Shown here: piece by piece, positions 27,567 through 36,507 of the stretch
Layout: each line of letters begins with the position of its first letter
Position numbering within the stretch: the first letter of the stretch is position 1
Assembly: GCF_964059165.1 (NCBI RefSeq)
Contig: NZ_OZ060413.1
Location: 310,001-374,000 of the forward strand
Source of the DNA: Buchnera aphidicola (Cavariella theobaldi)
Lineage (GTDB): Bacteria; Pseudomonadota; Gammaproteobacteria; Enterobacterales; Enterobacteriaceae
Direction of reading: 5' to 3'
Length of the DNA stretch: 64,000 nucleotides
Made by a program: the position numbers and the translations under genes
The notes under the pieces: model-generated
Database searches by the model: none
What the model was told of the DNA's origin: nothing
The model's input: the letters and a program-made list of their open reading frames with translations, nothing else

Positions 27567-28616
27567 ATGCCCATATCATTTAAAAAAATAACTATTATTA
27601 AACCGGATGACTGGCATGTTCATTTGAGAGAAAAAAACATACTAAAAACAGTTATTAATTATACTACTTCTTTTTATCAAAGAGCAATAATTATGCCAAA
27701 TCTTTGCAATCCTATTGTGAATTGTAAACAAAGTATTTATTATCGCAATAAAATTTTAAAAGCGCAAAACAACAATAAAAAATTTCAACCTTTAATGACA
27801 TGTTATTTAACAGAATTTACATCACCAAAAGAATTAGAAGTAGGATTTTCTAAAAATTTTTTTACAGCTGGTAAATTATATCCAAGTTATTCTACAACTA
27901 ATTCCGAGAAAGGTATTAAAAATATTAAAAACATTTATTCTCTTCTGGAAATTATGGAAAAAATAGGTATGCCTTTACTTATACACGGAGAAGAAACAGA
28001 GAGCACTATAGACATTTTTGATAGAGAAACAAAATTTATCGATAATACTTTAGATCCATTAAGAAATACTTTTCCTTATTTAAAAATAGTATTAGAACAT
28101 ATCACCACTAAAGAATCAGTAGATTATGTTGTAGATAGTAATTCTCCTTACTTAGCAGCGACTATTACACCTCATCATTTGATGTTAAATAGAAATGATA
28201 TGTTAGTTAATGGCATTAAACCATATTTTTATTGTTTACCTATACTAAAAAGAAAAATTCATCAAATAGCACTAAGAAATGCCATAGCAAGTGGAAATAA
28301 AAGTTTTTTTTTAGGTAGTGATACAGCACCTCATTATGATAAAAATAAAATAAATACTACAGGTTGTGCTGGTATATTTAATGCACCCTCTTCTTTATTA
28401 GCTTATATTACAGTTTTTGAAGAAATGAATGCCTTAAAATACTTTCAAGCATTTTGTTCAGAAAATGGCCCAAAATTTTATAATATGCCTCTCAATAAGG
28501 AAAAAATTACTTTAGTCCGAAAACCTAGTCAGGTGATAAAAAGAATAAAAATTGGAAAAAATATTATTACACCATTTTTAGCTGGGCAAATACTAAATTG
28601 GTCTATAAATATTTAA
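27567..28616 (+). CDS. pyrC: Dihydroorotase
   Basis: Zinc enzyme that cyclises carbamoyl-aspartate to dihydroorotate, the third step of pyrimidine synthesis. It is 349 aa (E. coli 348). The metal ligands HVH occur in PDDWHVHLRE near residue 18. The carboxylated lysine is in FTAGKLYPS, with further histidines in LEHITTK and ITPHHLM and the catalytic aspartate in LGSDTAPH. The ATG at 27567 follows a weak ribosome binding site. The next pathway enzyme, dihydroorotate dehydrogenase (pyrD), is also in the window at 53314. It converges with flgN, with 31 bp between. Confidence 0.97.
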   Translation: MPISFKKITIIKPDDWHVHLREKNILKTVINYTTSFYQRAIIMPNLCNPIVNCKQSIYYRNKILKAQNNNKKFQPLMTCYLTEFTSPKELEVGFSKNFFTAGKLYPSYSTTNSEKGIKNIKNIYSLLEIMEKIGMPLLIHGEETESTIDIFDRETKFIDNTLDPLRNTFPYLKIVLEHITTKESVDYVVDSNSPYLAATITPHHLMLNRNDMLVNGIKPYFYCLPILKRKIHQIALRNAIASGNKSFFLGSDTAPHYDKNKINTTGCAGIFNAPSSLLAYITVFEEMNALKYFQAFCSENGPKFYNMPLNKEKITLVRKPSQVIKRIKIGKNIITPFLAGQILNWSINI

Positions 28617-28647
28617 GTTAAATAATTATATTTCGTAGAAAATTATT

Positions 28648-29055
28648 CTAATACTCTAAATTACCATTTTCATCGTATGTCACATCTTTAGAATGTAATG
28701 CTAGAATATCTAAAAAGTTTTGATTTATATAAAATTTTTCATTTAATATTTTTTGGTTTTTTAAATTAATTTCTTTTAAAAACAAACACTCTTGAATGAT
28801 TTCATTCCAAGAGAAATGTAATTTTTTATTGGAATTATAAGGCGCAAAAAAATTATATTTTTTTTCAATATCTATTCTCTGTTCTTGAAAACATTGAAAT
28901 TGTTTAAACAGTTCTTTTTTTTTGTCAGAAATTTTATTTAATGTATCTAAATAATTATCATTATGTAATAAAATTACATGCTCTTCGTTCAATATTTTTT
29001 TTAAACTATTTATAATATTTTTCATATCCTTTATAATTTCATTTAATTCATTCAT
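28648..29055 (-). CDS. flgN: Flagellar export chaperone FlgN
   Basis: Export chaperone that in enterics keeps the hook-filament junction proteins FlgK and FlgL soluble and delivers them to the flagellar type III apparatus. The 135-aa product (E. coli 138) is helical and charged. It is recognised by weak, spaced similarity: W-x-x-I near residue 84, KNQKILNEKFYINQNFLDIL, and a C-terminal YDENGN like the YGANG of E. coli. Position supports the call: E. coli order is flgN-flgM-flgA, and here flgA follows at 29127. The anti-sigma gene flgM is missing; the 71-bp gap has no room for it. A ribosome binding site AAGGAAAA precedes the ATG. Confidence 0.82.
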   Translation of the reverse strand: MNELNEIIKDMKNIINSLKKILNEEHVILLHNDNYLDTLNKISDKKKELFKQFQCFQEQRIDIEKKYNFFAPYNSNKKLHFSWNEIIQECLFLKEINLKNQKILNEKFYINQNFLDILALHSKDVTYDENGNLEY

Positions 29056-29126
29056 TTTTTTTCCTTTATACTAACAGTAAATTTTAGAAACAAATATTTA
29101 TTTCACTTTAATTGTTATATATTATT

Positions 29127-29779
29127 TTACATATGAATTATAACATCTCCATTACTATTGACTATTCCACTTAAAATACAGTTATTATATATTTTTACTG
29201 GTACTAATTGATTTTTTGAAGCATTTTTTAATGCTGTACCATGAGATATTATTTTAAAATTTACACCTTTAATGATAACATTAACTCTTTGATGAATAGT
29301 GACCATCCACATTGGACGCAACATAAAAGATGTTATTGGTTTTAATGGAAAAATATCGCGTAAATTAACTTTATTGATTACATCTTTTTTATCAAAATAT
29401 GTTTGATAAGGTAACATATCTATACGTCCAGTCATTGTTTTTAAATCTGAAAAAATAATACAGCTACCTTTTGGAATAAATCTATTAGCTGTAATATATT
29501 TTCCTTTTACTTGTAATTCAATGTTTAAATGTCTAGTAATATTATCACAAGTTAATAAAACATCTATCATGCCAAAATAATGCGCATTATTAAATATTAA
29601 AAAAACAGGGTTTTTACAATATAAATTTTTTTGTAATGCGGTATGCACTATAACTTTAATATTTTTTTTTTAAGTGAATATTCTTTACTAAAAAAATTAA
29701 TTAATTGATCAGTTAAGTTCATAGAATTGACTGTAAAACACAAAAAAATAAAAAAAAGTACGATTGTTTTAAAAAACAT
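29127..29779 (-). CDS. flgA: Flagellar P-ring assembly chaperone FlgA, frameshifted at a poly(A) run
   Basis: Periplasmic chaperone for P-ring (FlgI) assembly. The real start is the ATG at 29777-29779 with AAGG seven bases upstream, which gives a signal peptide (MFFKTIVLFFIFLCFTVNS) and the FlgA-like NLTDQLINFFS. After about 39 codons the frame stops because a run of ten A (plus-strand T 29662-29671) puts the rest in another frame. With eleven A the frame continues into VIVHTALQKN and the whole C-terminal domain, ending INSNGDVIIHM-like, 217 aa in all (E. coli 219). The part after the run is fully open but has only an internal GTG as start. It is probably rescued by transcript slippage; otherwise it is a recent pseudogene. 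Confidence 0.85.
29662..29671 (-). other. Poly(A)10 frameshift tract in flgA
   Basis: Ten consecutive A on the coding (minus) strand. The genomic length closes the frame two to four codons later; one additional A in the transcript restores the full FlgA frame, while one fewer A also leads to a stop. Long A runs are known slippage sites of RNA polymerase. Confidence 0.85.
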
Positions 29780-29918
29780 TTTTTTTCCTTTTTATTTTAT
29801 ATTATTTTTTATTATGAAAGTAATTAAAACTATTTTAGACATTACATATTTACTGAACAAGTAATCTAGATATATAATTCTATATAAAATAATACTGACA
29901 CAGTAGAATCTATAAAAC

Positions 29919-29957
29919 ATTTTACATTTATTTTCAATTTGTAATTAAATGTAAAAT
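29919..29957 (+). terminator. Terminator-like hairpin in the flgA/flgB divergent region
   Basis: A 12-bp stem (29919-29930 with 29946-29957), a 15-base loop and a T-rich tail on the plus strand look like an intrinsic terminator, yet no plus-strand gene precedes it; flgA reads away. It is 88 bases before the flgB start. It could be a leader attenuator of the flgB operon if the promoter lies to its left, or simply a relic. Confidence 0.35.
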
Positions 29958-30044
29958 TTTTTATTTACATAAATCATTATCAACATTTTTATATTATCTT
30001 ATATATTAAAAAAATAATAATAACAAATACACAAGGAGTTTTAT

Positions 30045-30455
30045 ATGTTACATGAAATAAATACATTGTTTCAATTGGGTCAATGCGCATTAAATATTTA
30101 TGCAAAGAGACAAGAAATTTTAGCATCTAATATAGCTAATGCGGATACACCTGGATATAAAGCAATGGATATTGACTTTAAAAAAGAAATAAAAAAAATA
30201 ATTAAAAAAAATAATATGAAAAATATTGATGTAAAATTACACAAAACATCTCCTCAACATTTTAATACTTATAAAAATACTCAATCTTCATTGAATATTA
30301 TACCAGTGATTTCTAATGAAATAAAAGCCAATGGTAATACAGTAGATATGAATAGAGAAAGAATTGAATTCATAAAAAACAGTTTGAAATACCAATCAAG
30401 CTTAATTTTTATGAATAATGAAATCAAAAATATCATACATGTGTTGCGAGGATAA
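30045..30455 (+). CDS. flgB: Flagellar proximal rod protein FlgB
   Basis: One of the rod proteins that cross the periplasm between the MS ring and the hook. It is 136 aa (E. coli 138). The N-terminal flagellar rod motif [20 protein letters not shown] is clear, and the C-terminal helix ([26 protein letters not shown]) is the usual heptad-type end. The ATG follows a strong AAGGAG at 30031-30036, one of the best ribosome binding sites in the window. It is the first gene of the flgB-flgK run, which E. coli shares in the same order. Confidence 0.96.
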   Translation: MLHEINTLFQLGQCALNIYAKRQEILASNIANADTPGYKAMDIDFKKEIKKIIKKNNMKNIDVKLHKTSPQHFNTYKNTQSSLNIIPVISNEIKANGNTVDMNRERIEFIKNSLKYQSSLIFMNNEIKNIIHVLRG

Positions 30456-30460
30456 TAATT

Positions 30461-30871
30461 ATGTCTTTACTCAATGCTTTAAATATTGCAGGATCAGCTT
30501 TAATAGCGCAATCACAAAAAATTAATGTCATTGCAAGTAATTTAGCTAATTCTGAAAGTATGATATATAAGAATGGTAAATTCTATCCATATATTGCAAA
30601 AAAAGCAATATTACAAGTTGATCCTCAAAAAAATTATTTAATTGGAAAGGTAAAAGTGTCAAAAATAGTTAATATTTCTAATCCATACAAAATGATATAT
30701 GATCCTAATAACCCAATGTCCAATAAAAACGGTTATATAATGACATCTAATATAAATCCAATTACAGAAACTATTGAAAATATTGCAACTTCAAGAAGTT
30801 ATCAAGCTAATATAGAAGTGCTAAAAACAATTAAATCTCTGGTCTTAAAAACATTAACACTAGGAGAGTAA
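30461..30871 (+). CDS. flgC: Flagellar proximal rod protein FlgC
   Basis: Rod protein, 136 aa (E. coli 134). The N-terminal rod segment (SLLNALNIAGSALIAQSQKI, then NVIASNLANSESMIYKNGKF) and the C-terminal segment (ENIATSRSYQANIEVLKTIKSL) are typical of FlgC. The usual TPGG-like part is changed to MIYKNGK, a divergent form that still leaves room for the conserved YPYIAK stretch. It begins five bases after flgB and is followed by flgD after seven bases, so the genes are cotranscribed and probably translationally coupled. Confidence 0.96.
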   Translation: MSLLNALNIAGSALIAQSQKINVIASNLANSESMIYKNGKFYPYIAKKAILQVDPQKNYLIGKVKVSKIVNISNPYKMIYDPNNPMSNKNGYIMTSNINPITETIENIATSRSYQANIEVLKTIKSLVLKTLTLGE

Positions 30872-30878
30872 AATAATA

Positions 30879-31565
30879 ATGAATTATTTTATAAATAGTA
30901 ATCACAATGTGAATCCACCTGAATATAACACCGGTGTTAATAATAATATTTATTCATTAGATTTACAAAAAAACTTTTTGCGCTTACTAATTGCACAAAT
31001 TAAAAACCAAGATCCCATTGATCCTATGAAAAATACAGAATTAACATCACAATTAGCTCAAATCAATACAGTTAGTCAAATGGCAAAATTAAATCAAACA
31101 GTTACAGAATTAAATAATCAAAATAAACAGAATCAAAATATTCAAGCATCATCATTAATTGGACATCATGTCCTTATACCAAGCACAAAATTAATACACC
31201 AAAAAAACATAGTAACAACATTTGGTATAGAGTTATTAGGCCCAGCTAAATTAGTAAATATACAAATTAAAGATCACGAAGGTAATATTGTATTTGATAA
31301 AAATATACAAGATATGCAGTCTGGTTTGTATCATTTATTATGGGATGGTAAAAATTTAAATCACGACGATGTAGACACTGGACAATATACTCTAGATGTT
31401 ACTGCTAAAAATTATTATAATAATAATATCAATATTAATACTTTTAGTGATTCTTTAGTCAAAAGTATTATAACATCTTCACCTAATACGGCTAATAATA
31501 TTCTTGTTAACTTAGATAGGGCTGGCACAACTAATTTTTCAAATATTCATGAAATTTTTGCATAA
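30879..31565 (+). CDS. flgD: Flagellar hook scaffolding (cap) protein FlgD
   Basis: Cap protein that guides polymerisation of FlgE subunits at the tip of the growing hook and leaves when the hook is complete. It is 228 aa (E. coli 231). The N-terminal export and capping part has FLRLLIAQIKNQDPIDPMKNTELTSQLAQINTVSQM in separated conserved blocks, and the C-terminal half is the Ig-like domain with LLWDGKNLN and DTGQYTLDVTA. It lies between flgC and flgE. Its retention implies that hooks are really assembled. Confidence 0.96.
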   Translation: MNYFINSNHNVNPPEYNTGVNNNIYSLDLQKNFLRLLIAQIKNQDPIDPMKNTELTSQLAQINTVSQMAKLNQTVTELNNQNKQNQNIQASSLIGHHVLIPSTKLIHQKNIVTTFGIELLGPAKLVNIQIKDHEGNIVFDKNIQDMQSGLYHLLWDGKNLNHDDVDTGQYTLDVTAKNYYNNNININTFSDSLVKSIITSSPNTANNILVNLDRAGTTNFSNIHEIFA

Positions 31566-31595
31566 GATATTATTCAATTAAATAGGAAAATAATT

Positions 31596-32816
31596 ATGTC
31601 GATTATGAATGCAATTAGCGGATTAATGGCTAGCAGTAATTATATAGATGTTATATCAAATAATATTGCTAACGCATCAACTACAGGATTTAAATCCAGT
31701 ACTATTTCTTTTTGTGATATTGTAGAACAATCTCGCATGGCAAAAAATTTTATAGGTGCAGGTACGGCAAGATCTAATCTTGTACAAAATTTTAATAATG
31801 GTCCTTTAATTAATACAGGTAGAGATTTAGATATAGGCATTAATCAAGAAGGATTTTTTCGCGTAGTAGATTCTCACGGAAGAGCACATTATACAAGAAA
31901 TGGTCAATTTTCTCTAGATAAAAATAAAAATATTGTAAATATGCAAGGATTATATTTAACAGGTCAAAATAAAGATTATGCAAATAGTAACAAAATACAT
32001 AGTATGCATTTAATACCAATTAACTTAAAAAAAAAATTTATATTATTAGCAAAACCCACTACAAAAATAAATTTTAGTCCCGTGTTAAACGATACTCATA
32101 TAGACGATCAAAATGATAATACAATCATCCCATATAATACTAGCTTTACTATTTATGATAAATATGCTAACCCCCAAAAAATAGATATAATGTTTGAAAA
32201 AGATAAAAAAGAGAGTAATACATGGAAGGCGTATATTAATTCGAGAAATATTAATGATAATTCTCTCGACCATAAAATAGAAGAAGTTTTTACAATGAAA
32301 TTTAATGATCAAGGTCAATTGACATCTCCTTCTGTTTTTATGATTCTAAAAACATCTAAAAATTTTTTACATCAATCCATTACTTTAGATTTAACAGGAA
32401 CTGTAGTTAAACAAGATAGCAAATTATTTTTTGATCCGCTTTTTCAAGATGGATATTCAGAGGGTGTGTTAAAAACATTTGATATTCTTGATAATGGCGA
32501 AATTATGGGTACATATTCGAATCAAAAAATTTTTCCGATTGGACAAATTATTTTAGCAAAATTTATTAATCCCGTAAAATTACGACCTGAAGGTTCAAAT
32601 TTATGGGCATCCACAGTAGAAGCGGGATCAGAAAATCTTGGTATCGCTGGAAGTATGGGATTTGGTAGTTTGAGAAGTAAGAACTTAGAATCATCAAATG
32701 TGGATTTAAATAAAGAGTTACTTAATATGATTATAGCACAGAGAAACTATCAATCTAATGCTCAAGTCCTTAAAACAGAAGATAAAATTCTTAATACTCT
32801 AGTGAATTTGCGATAA
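31596..32816 (+). CDS. flgE: Flagellar hook protein FlgE
   Basis: Subunit of the hook, the curved tube outside the outer membrane. It is 406 aa (E. coli 402). The N-terminal rod-type motif SNNIANASTTGFKSS, the DLDIGINQEGFF segment and the C-terminal helix NVDLNKELLNMIIAQRNYQS are conserved. The central surface domain (about residues 130-290) is Asn/Lys-rich and strongly diverged, as expected for a part that no longer serves swimming. It lies 30 bp after flgD with an AGGA ribosome binding site. Confidence 0.97.
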   Translation: MSIMNAISGLMASSNYIDVISNNIANASTTGFKSSTISFCDIVEQSRMAKNFIGAGTARSNLVQNFNNGPLINTGRDLDIGINQEGFFRVVDSHGRAHYTRNGQFSLDKNKNIVNMQGLYLTGQNKDYANSNKIHSMHLIPINLKKKFILLAKPTTKINFSPVLNDTHIDDQNDNTIIPYNTSFTIYDKYANPQKIDIMFEKDKKESNTWKAYINSRNINDNSLDHKIEEVFTMKFNDQGQLTSPSVFMILKTSKNFLHQSITLDLTGTVVKQDSKLFFDPLFQDGYSEGVLKTFDILDNGEIMGTYSNQKIFPIGQIILAKFINPVKLRPEGSNLWASTVEAGSENLGIAGSMGFGSLRSKNLESSNVDLNKELLNMIIAQRNYQSNAQVLKTEDKILNTLVNLR

Positions 32817-32841
32817 TAGAAATATGTAGAAAGAGGGTATA

Positions 32842-33594
32842 ATGGAAAATATAATATATAATTCTATGATTAGTGCAAATCGCCTATTAAACAAACAAAC
32901 TATAATAGCTAATAATTTAGCTAATATTTCAACTTCTGGTTTTAAAGAAGATTTTATGTATTTAATTAAAAAAAATCATCACGCAGATATTGATCTTGAA
33001 ATTTTATCTCAAATACAAGAAAAAGAATATCATAATTTTTCCTCAGGATTTTTAGATTATACACATAGAAATTTAGATATATTCATTAAAAGAAATGGCT
33101 GGTTGGCTGTCAAAGATAATTCCGGAAAAGAAGCATATACAAAAAATGGTCATTTAATGATTAATGCAAATGGACAATTAGTTGCACAAAATCATCCAAT
33201 AATCGGGCGTAATACACCAATTCAAATACCCCCAAAAGCTAATATAAAAATATTATCTAATGGAGAGATAATAAATACTAAATATAGAAAAAACAATATT
33301 ATAAAATATAAAATTGGAGAATTAAAATTAGTTACATTACCCATAAAAAAACTTATCAAAAAAAATAATGGATTGTTTTATATTGATAACTCTAATATTA
33401 ATACCCGTTCTATACCACATGATAGTAATATAAAAATAGTTTCAGGTGCTTTAGAAAAAAGTAATGTTAATCTTACAAAAAATATGATTGATATGATGTC
33501 TAATGCTAGACAATTTGATATGCAAATGAAAATGATATCTACATATGATCAAAATACAGAATATGCAAATCAGTTGTTAAATATAAATAGCTAA
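32842..33594 (+). CDS. flgF: Flagellar proximal rod protein FlgF
   Basis: Rod protein, 250 aa (E. coli 251). It has the N-terminal motif [15 protein letters not shown], a middle segment with DYTHRNLDIFIKRNGWLAV, and a C-terminal helix NVNLTKNMIDMMSNARQFDM. It differs from its neighbour FlgG by more substitutions and Lys/Asn enrichment, suggesting weaker constraint. It begins 25 bp after flgE with an AGAGGG-type ribosome binding site, within the same operon. Confidence 0.95.
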   Translation: MENIIYNSMISANRLLNKQTIIANNLANISTSGFKEDFMYLIKKNHHADIDLEILSQIQEKEYHNFSSGFLDYTHRNLDIFIKRNGWLAVKDNSGKEAYTKNGHLMINANGQLVAQNHPIIGRNTPIQIPPKANIKILSNGEIINTKYRKNNIIKYKIGELKLVTLPIKKLIKKNNGLFYIDNSNINTRSIPHDSNIKIVSGALEKSNVNLTKNMIDMMSNARQFDMQMKMISTYDQNTEYANQLLNINS

Positions 33595-33615
33595 TATATA
33601 ATACAGGATAAGATT

Positions 33616-34398
33616 ATGATTTCTTCTCTATGGATTTCTAAAACTGGTCTTGATGCACAACAAATTAACATGAACGTTATTTCTAATAATTTAGCTAATA
33701 TTAGTACTAATGGATTTAAACGATCTCGAGCTGTTTTTGAAGATTTAATGTATCAAACCATAAGACAGTCCGGAACAAACTCATCAGAAAACACGCTGTT
33801 GCCCTCTGGGCTACAGTTAGGAGCTGGAGTAAGGCCAATCTCTGCTGAAAAAATATATATTCAAGGTAATATGATTAAAACAGAATCTGCTACAGATATT
33901 GCTATTAATGGAGAAGGTTTTTTTAAAATTGAATTAGCAGATGGAAATATAGCATATACCAGAGATGGTTCATTTAAATTAAATGAAAATGGTCAATTAG
34001 TAACTAATTCTGGATTTCCCGTTATACCCGCTATTGTAATTCCACCTCATGCCTCCAGTATTAATATTGGTAGAGATGGAATTGTCAGCGCTAATATAAA
34101 AGGACAAACACAGCCTACTGCAATTAGTCAAATCAGTTTAACAAACTTTATTAATAATGCTGGCTTAGAAAGTTTAGGTGAAAATTTATATCAAGAAACT
34201 CAATCATCAGGAATGCCCATGGATAGCAATCCTGGAACAAATAGCACAGGATTACTATATCAAGGATATTTAGAAACTTCCAATGTAAACGTTGCAGAAG
34301 AATTAGTTAATATGATTCAAACACAGAGAGCATATGAAATTAATAGTAAATGTATTAGTACTTCTGATCAAATGTTACAGAAATTATCACAGTTATAA
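33616..34398 (+). CDS. flgG: Flagellar distal rod protein FlgG
   Basis: Distal rod subunit that passes through the P and L rings. It is 260 aa, identical in length to E. coli. It is one of the best conserved flagellar proteins here: [34 protein letters not shown], and the C-terminal [20 protein letters not shown] followed by AYEINSK. It lies 21 bp after flgF. A 93-bp gap with a change of start type follows before flgH. Confidence 0.97.
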   Translation: MISSLWISKTGLDAQQINMNVISNNLANISTNGFKRSRAVFEDLMYQTIRQSGTNSSENTLLPSGLQLGAGVRPISAEKIYIQGNMIKTESATDIAINGEGFFKIELADGNIAYTRDGSFKLNENGQLVTNSGFPVIPAIVIPPHASSINIGRDGIVSANIKGQTQPTAISQISLTNFINNAGLESLGENLYQETQSSGMPMDSNPGTNSTGLLYQGYLETSNVNVAEELVNMIQTQRAYEINSKCISTSDQMLQKLSQL

Positions 34399-34491
34399 CA
34401 TTTTTTTTGACCATAATACGATATCATTATAGAATATATTTATTAAAAAAATTATTTATACTACACTAATATCATTAAAGGTAATTTTTTC

Positions 34492-35208
34492 GTGGTAAAG
34501 TTATTTACTTACACAATTAAATGGTTTATAACTGCTATTATTTACCTATCAATTAATAGTTGTACATATTTTTATAAACAATCTGTAATAGAAGATATGC
34601 ATCCAAATATTACAGAATATATAGAATCAGATATTAAAAATGAATCTTTGTTTAAGGAAAAAAAACTTATAAATTACGGATACCAAGCTTTATTTGAAGA
34701 TCATCGACCACATAATATCGGAGATATATTAACCATTGTTTTGCAAGAAAATATTAGCGCCAGTAATAGTTCATCTGCAGATATTAGTCATAATGCTTCT
34801 TCTAATGCGGGATTTTCTTTTATACCAGGTCAATTTAATCCTATTTTTGGTATTAACGTTCAAGATATACAAACAGGATTAGATAGTAAAGGAAAACATG
34901 GATTATCGGGAAGAGGCAGGAATTCTGCCAATAATAAATTCACGGGTCTTATAACTGTAACCGTGCAAGATATACTTCCAAATGGAAATTTAAGAGTCAC
35001 TGGAGAAAAACAAGTAACAATCAATCAAGCAGAAGAGCTTATTCGATTTTCAGGTGTCGTTAATCCTAAAAATATTAATCAAAAAAATTTAATTGCATCT
35101 ACTCAAGTAGCAGATACTCACATTGAATATATTACTAGTGAAATGTTTAATAAAATAAAAAAAATGGGATGGCTTCAAAAAATATTATTAAAAATATCAC
35201 CCATGTAG
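34492..35208 (+). CDS. flgH: Flagellar L-ring lipoprotein FlgH, GTG start
   Basis: Forms the L ring around the rod in the outer membrane. It is 238 aa (E. coli 232). A hydrophobic signal ends with the lipobox-like INSC, cysteine 24, which would be lipidated. Further family segments are DHRPHNIGDILTIVLQE, GKHGLSGRGRNSANNKFTG and VNPKNINQKNLIASTQVADT. The start is a GTG at 34492 with AAAGG ten bases upstream; no in-frame ATG precedes the signal sequence. It stands between flgG and flgI, and a 10-bp hairpin follows the stop. Confidence 0.95.
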   Translation: MVKLFTYTIKWFITAIIYLSINSCTYFYKQSVIEDMHPNITEYIESDIKNESLFKEKKLINYGYQALFEDHRPHNIGDILTIVLQENISASNSSSADISHNASSNAGFSFIPGQFNPIFGINVQDIQTGLDSKGKHGLSGRGRNSANNKFTGLITVTVQDILPNGNLRVTGEKQVTINQAEELIRFSGVVNPKNINQKNLIASTQVADTHIEYITSEMFNKIKKMGWLQKILLKISPM

Positions 35209-35244
35209 TATTAATAAAAATGTAAATTATTAAAGATATTTAAT

Positions 35245-35274
35245 CTCATAAGGAATATTATCGATCCTTATGAG
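35245..35274 (+). terminator. Hairpin between flgH and flgI
   Basis: CTCATAAGGA at 35245-35254 pairs exactly with TCCTTATGAG at 35265-35274 around a 10-base loop. There is no T run directly after it. Within an operon-like run it could reduce or process transcription between flgH and flgI, whose 198-bp spacing is the widest in the cluster. Confidence 0.4.
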
Positions 35275-35406
35275 GGATATTAAAATATATTTTAATATTA
35301 ATAAAAAATTTTTATAAATAATCATTTTTATAAAAAATAAAATATTTATGTAATTTTATATAGATTATATAATTTTCAAAGAAAATATATTTATAAAGGT
35401 TTTTTT

Positions 35407-36507
35407 ATGTTGAAAGTTATCATATTGTTACCATTACTTTTTGTGATATTTTTTAATTCATATTCATATGCCGATAAAATACGTGATTTAGCCAGTATTC
35501 AAGGAATCAGAGAAAACCCGCTTATTGGTTATGGTTTAATAGTAGGATTAGATGGTACTGGTGACCAAACAATACAATCACCATATACCACTCAATCTTT
35601 GAATAACATGCTAACTCAGCTAGGTGTGAATTTATCGTCGAATAATAATATGAATTTTAAAAATGTAGCTTCGGTTATTGTAACTGCGAAGTTGCCACCA
35701 TTTAGTCATTTAGGTGAACAAATAGATGTGACAGTGTCTTCTATTGGTAATTCTAAAAGTTTAAGGGGAGGAACATTGTTAATGACTCCTCTAAGAGGAG
35801 CTGACAATCAAATTTATGCTATTGCACAAGGCAACATATTGGTGGCAGAAAGAAATAATATAGATAAAAAAGCCAGTTTTCTTCATAGTAATGAGGTCAA
35901 CGCAGGTAAAATTAACAATGGCGCTACAATTGAACGTGAAGTCAATAATAATTTTGGAAAAAATAAAACAATTAATTTGCAATTAAATAAAGAAAATTTT
36001 AGCACAGCACAACGTATTAGTGATATGATTAATATGAAATACCAAGATATGGCTAAACCAATTAATTCAAAAACTGTACAATTAAGTATGTTAGAACACG
36101 ATACTTCATATGTTAATACTATTGCAAACATTGAAAATATAGATGTTCCCATGCCGTTACAAGAAGCAAAAGTCGTTGTCAATGCTCGAACTGGATCAGT
36201 GGTAATGAACCAAGAAGTACAATTAGGTTCTTGTGCAATTTCTCATGGACAATTATCATTATTGATCAATCAAGAATCACTACAATCTTCATTGTCAGAA
36301 ATAAGAATGAATATACAACAAAAGAAAAAATTATATAAACAAATCAATCAAACAGCTTTAGTAAAATTAAATTCTTTAAATAATGCTAATTTAAACAATA
36401 TAATTCAAGCCTTAAATATATTGGGTGCAAGACCTGAAGAATTAATGTCTATTTTACAATCGATGAAGAGTGCTGGCTGTCTTCATGCTAAATTGGAAAT
36501 TATGTGA
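35407..36507 (+). CDS. flgI: Flagellar P-ring protein FlgI
   Basis: Forms the P ring in the periplasm, with FlgA as its chaperone. It is 366 aa (E. coli 365). A cleavable signal peptide (MLKVIILLPLLFVIFFNSYS then YA) is followed by DKIRDLASIQGIRENPLIGY, GLIVGLDGTGDQT, KNVASVIVTAKLPPF and the C-terminal NIIQALNILGARPEELMSIL. The ATG is preceded by AAAGG at 35395-35399. The wide 198-bp gap before it may hold a separate promoter. Its last bases overlap the start of flgJ. Confidence 0.97.
   Translation: MLKVIILLPLLFVIFFNSYSYADKIRDLASIQGIRENPLIGYGLIVGLDGTGDQTIQSPYTTQSLNNMLTQLGVNLSSNNNMNFKNVASVIVTAKLPPFSHLGEQIDVTVSSIGNSKSLRGGTLLMTPLRGADNQIYAIAQGNILVAERNNIDKKASFLHSNEVNAGKINNGATIEREVNNNFGKNKTINLQLNKENFSTAQRISDMINMKYQDMAKPINSKTVQLSMLEHDTSYVNTIANIENIDVPMPLQEAKVVVNARTGSVVMNQEVQLGSCAISHGQLSLLINQESLQSSLSEIRMNIQQKKKLYKQINQTALVKLNSLNNANLNNIIQALNILGARPEELMSILQSMKSAGCLHAKLEIM

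Noticed and set aside
29127-29648. FlgA as an intact 173-aa protein starting at 29648
   Set aside because: That start is a GTG inside the gene without a ribosome binding site and would lack a signal peptide; the true 5' part is in another frame upstream.
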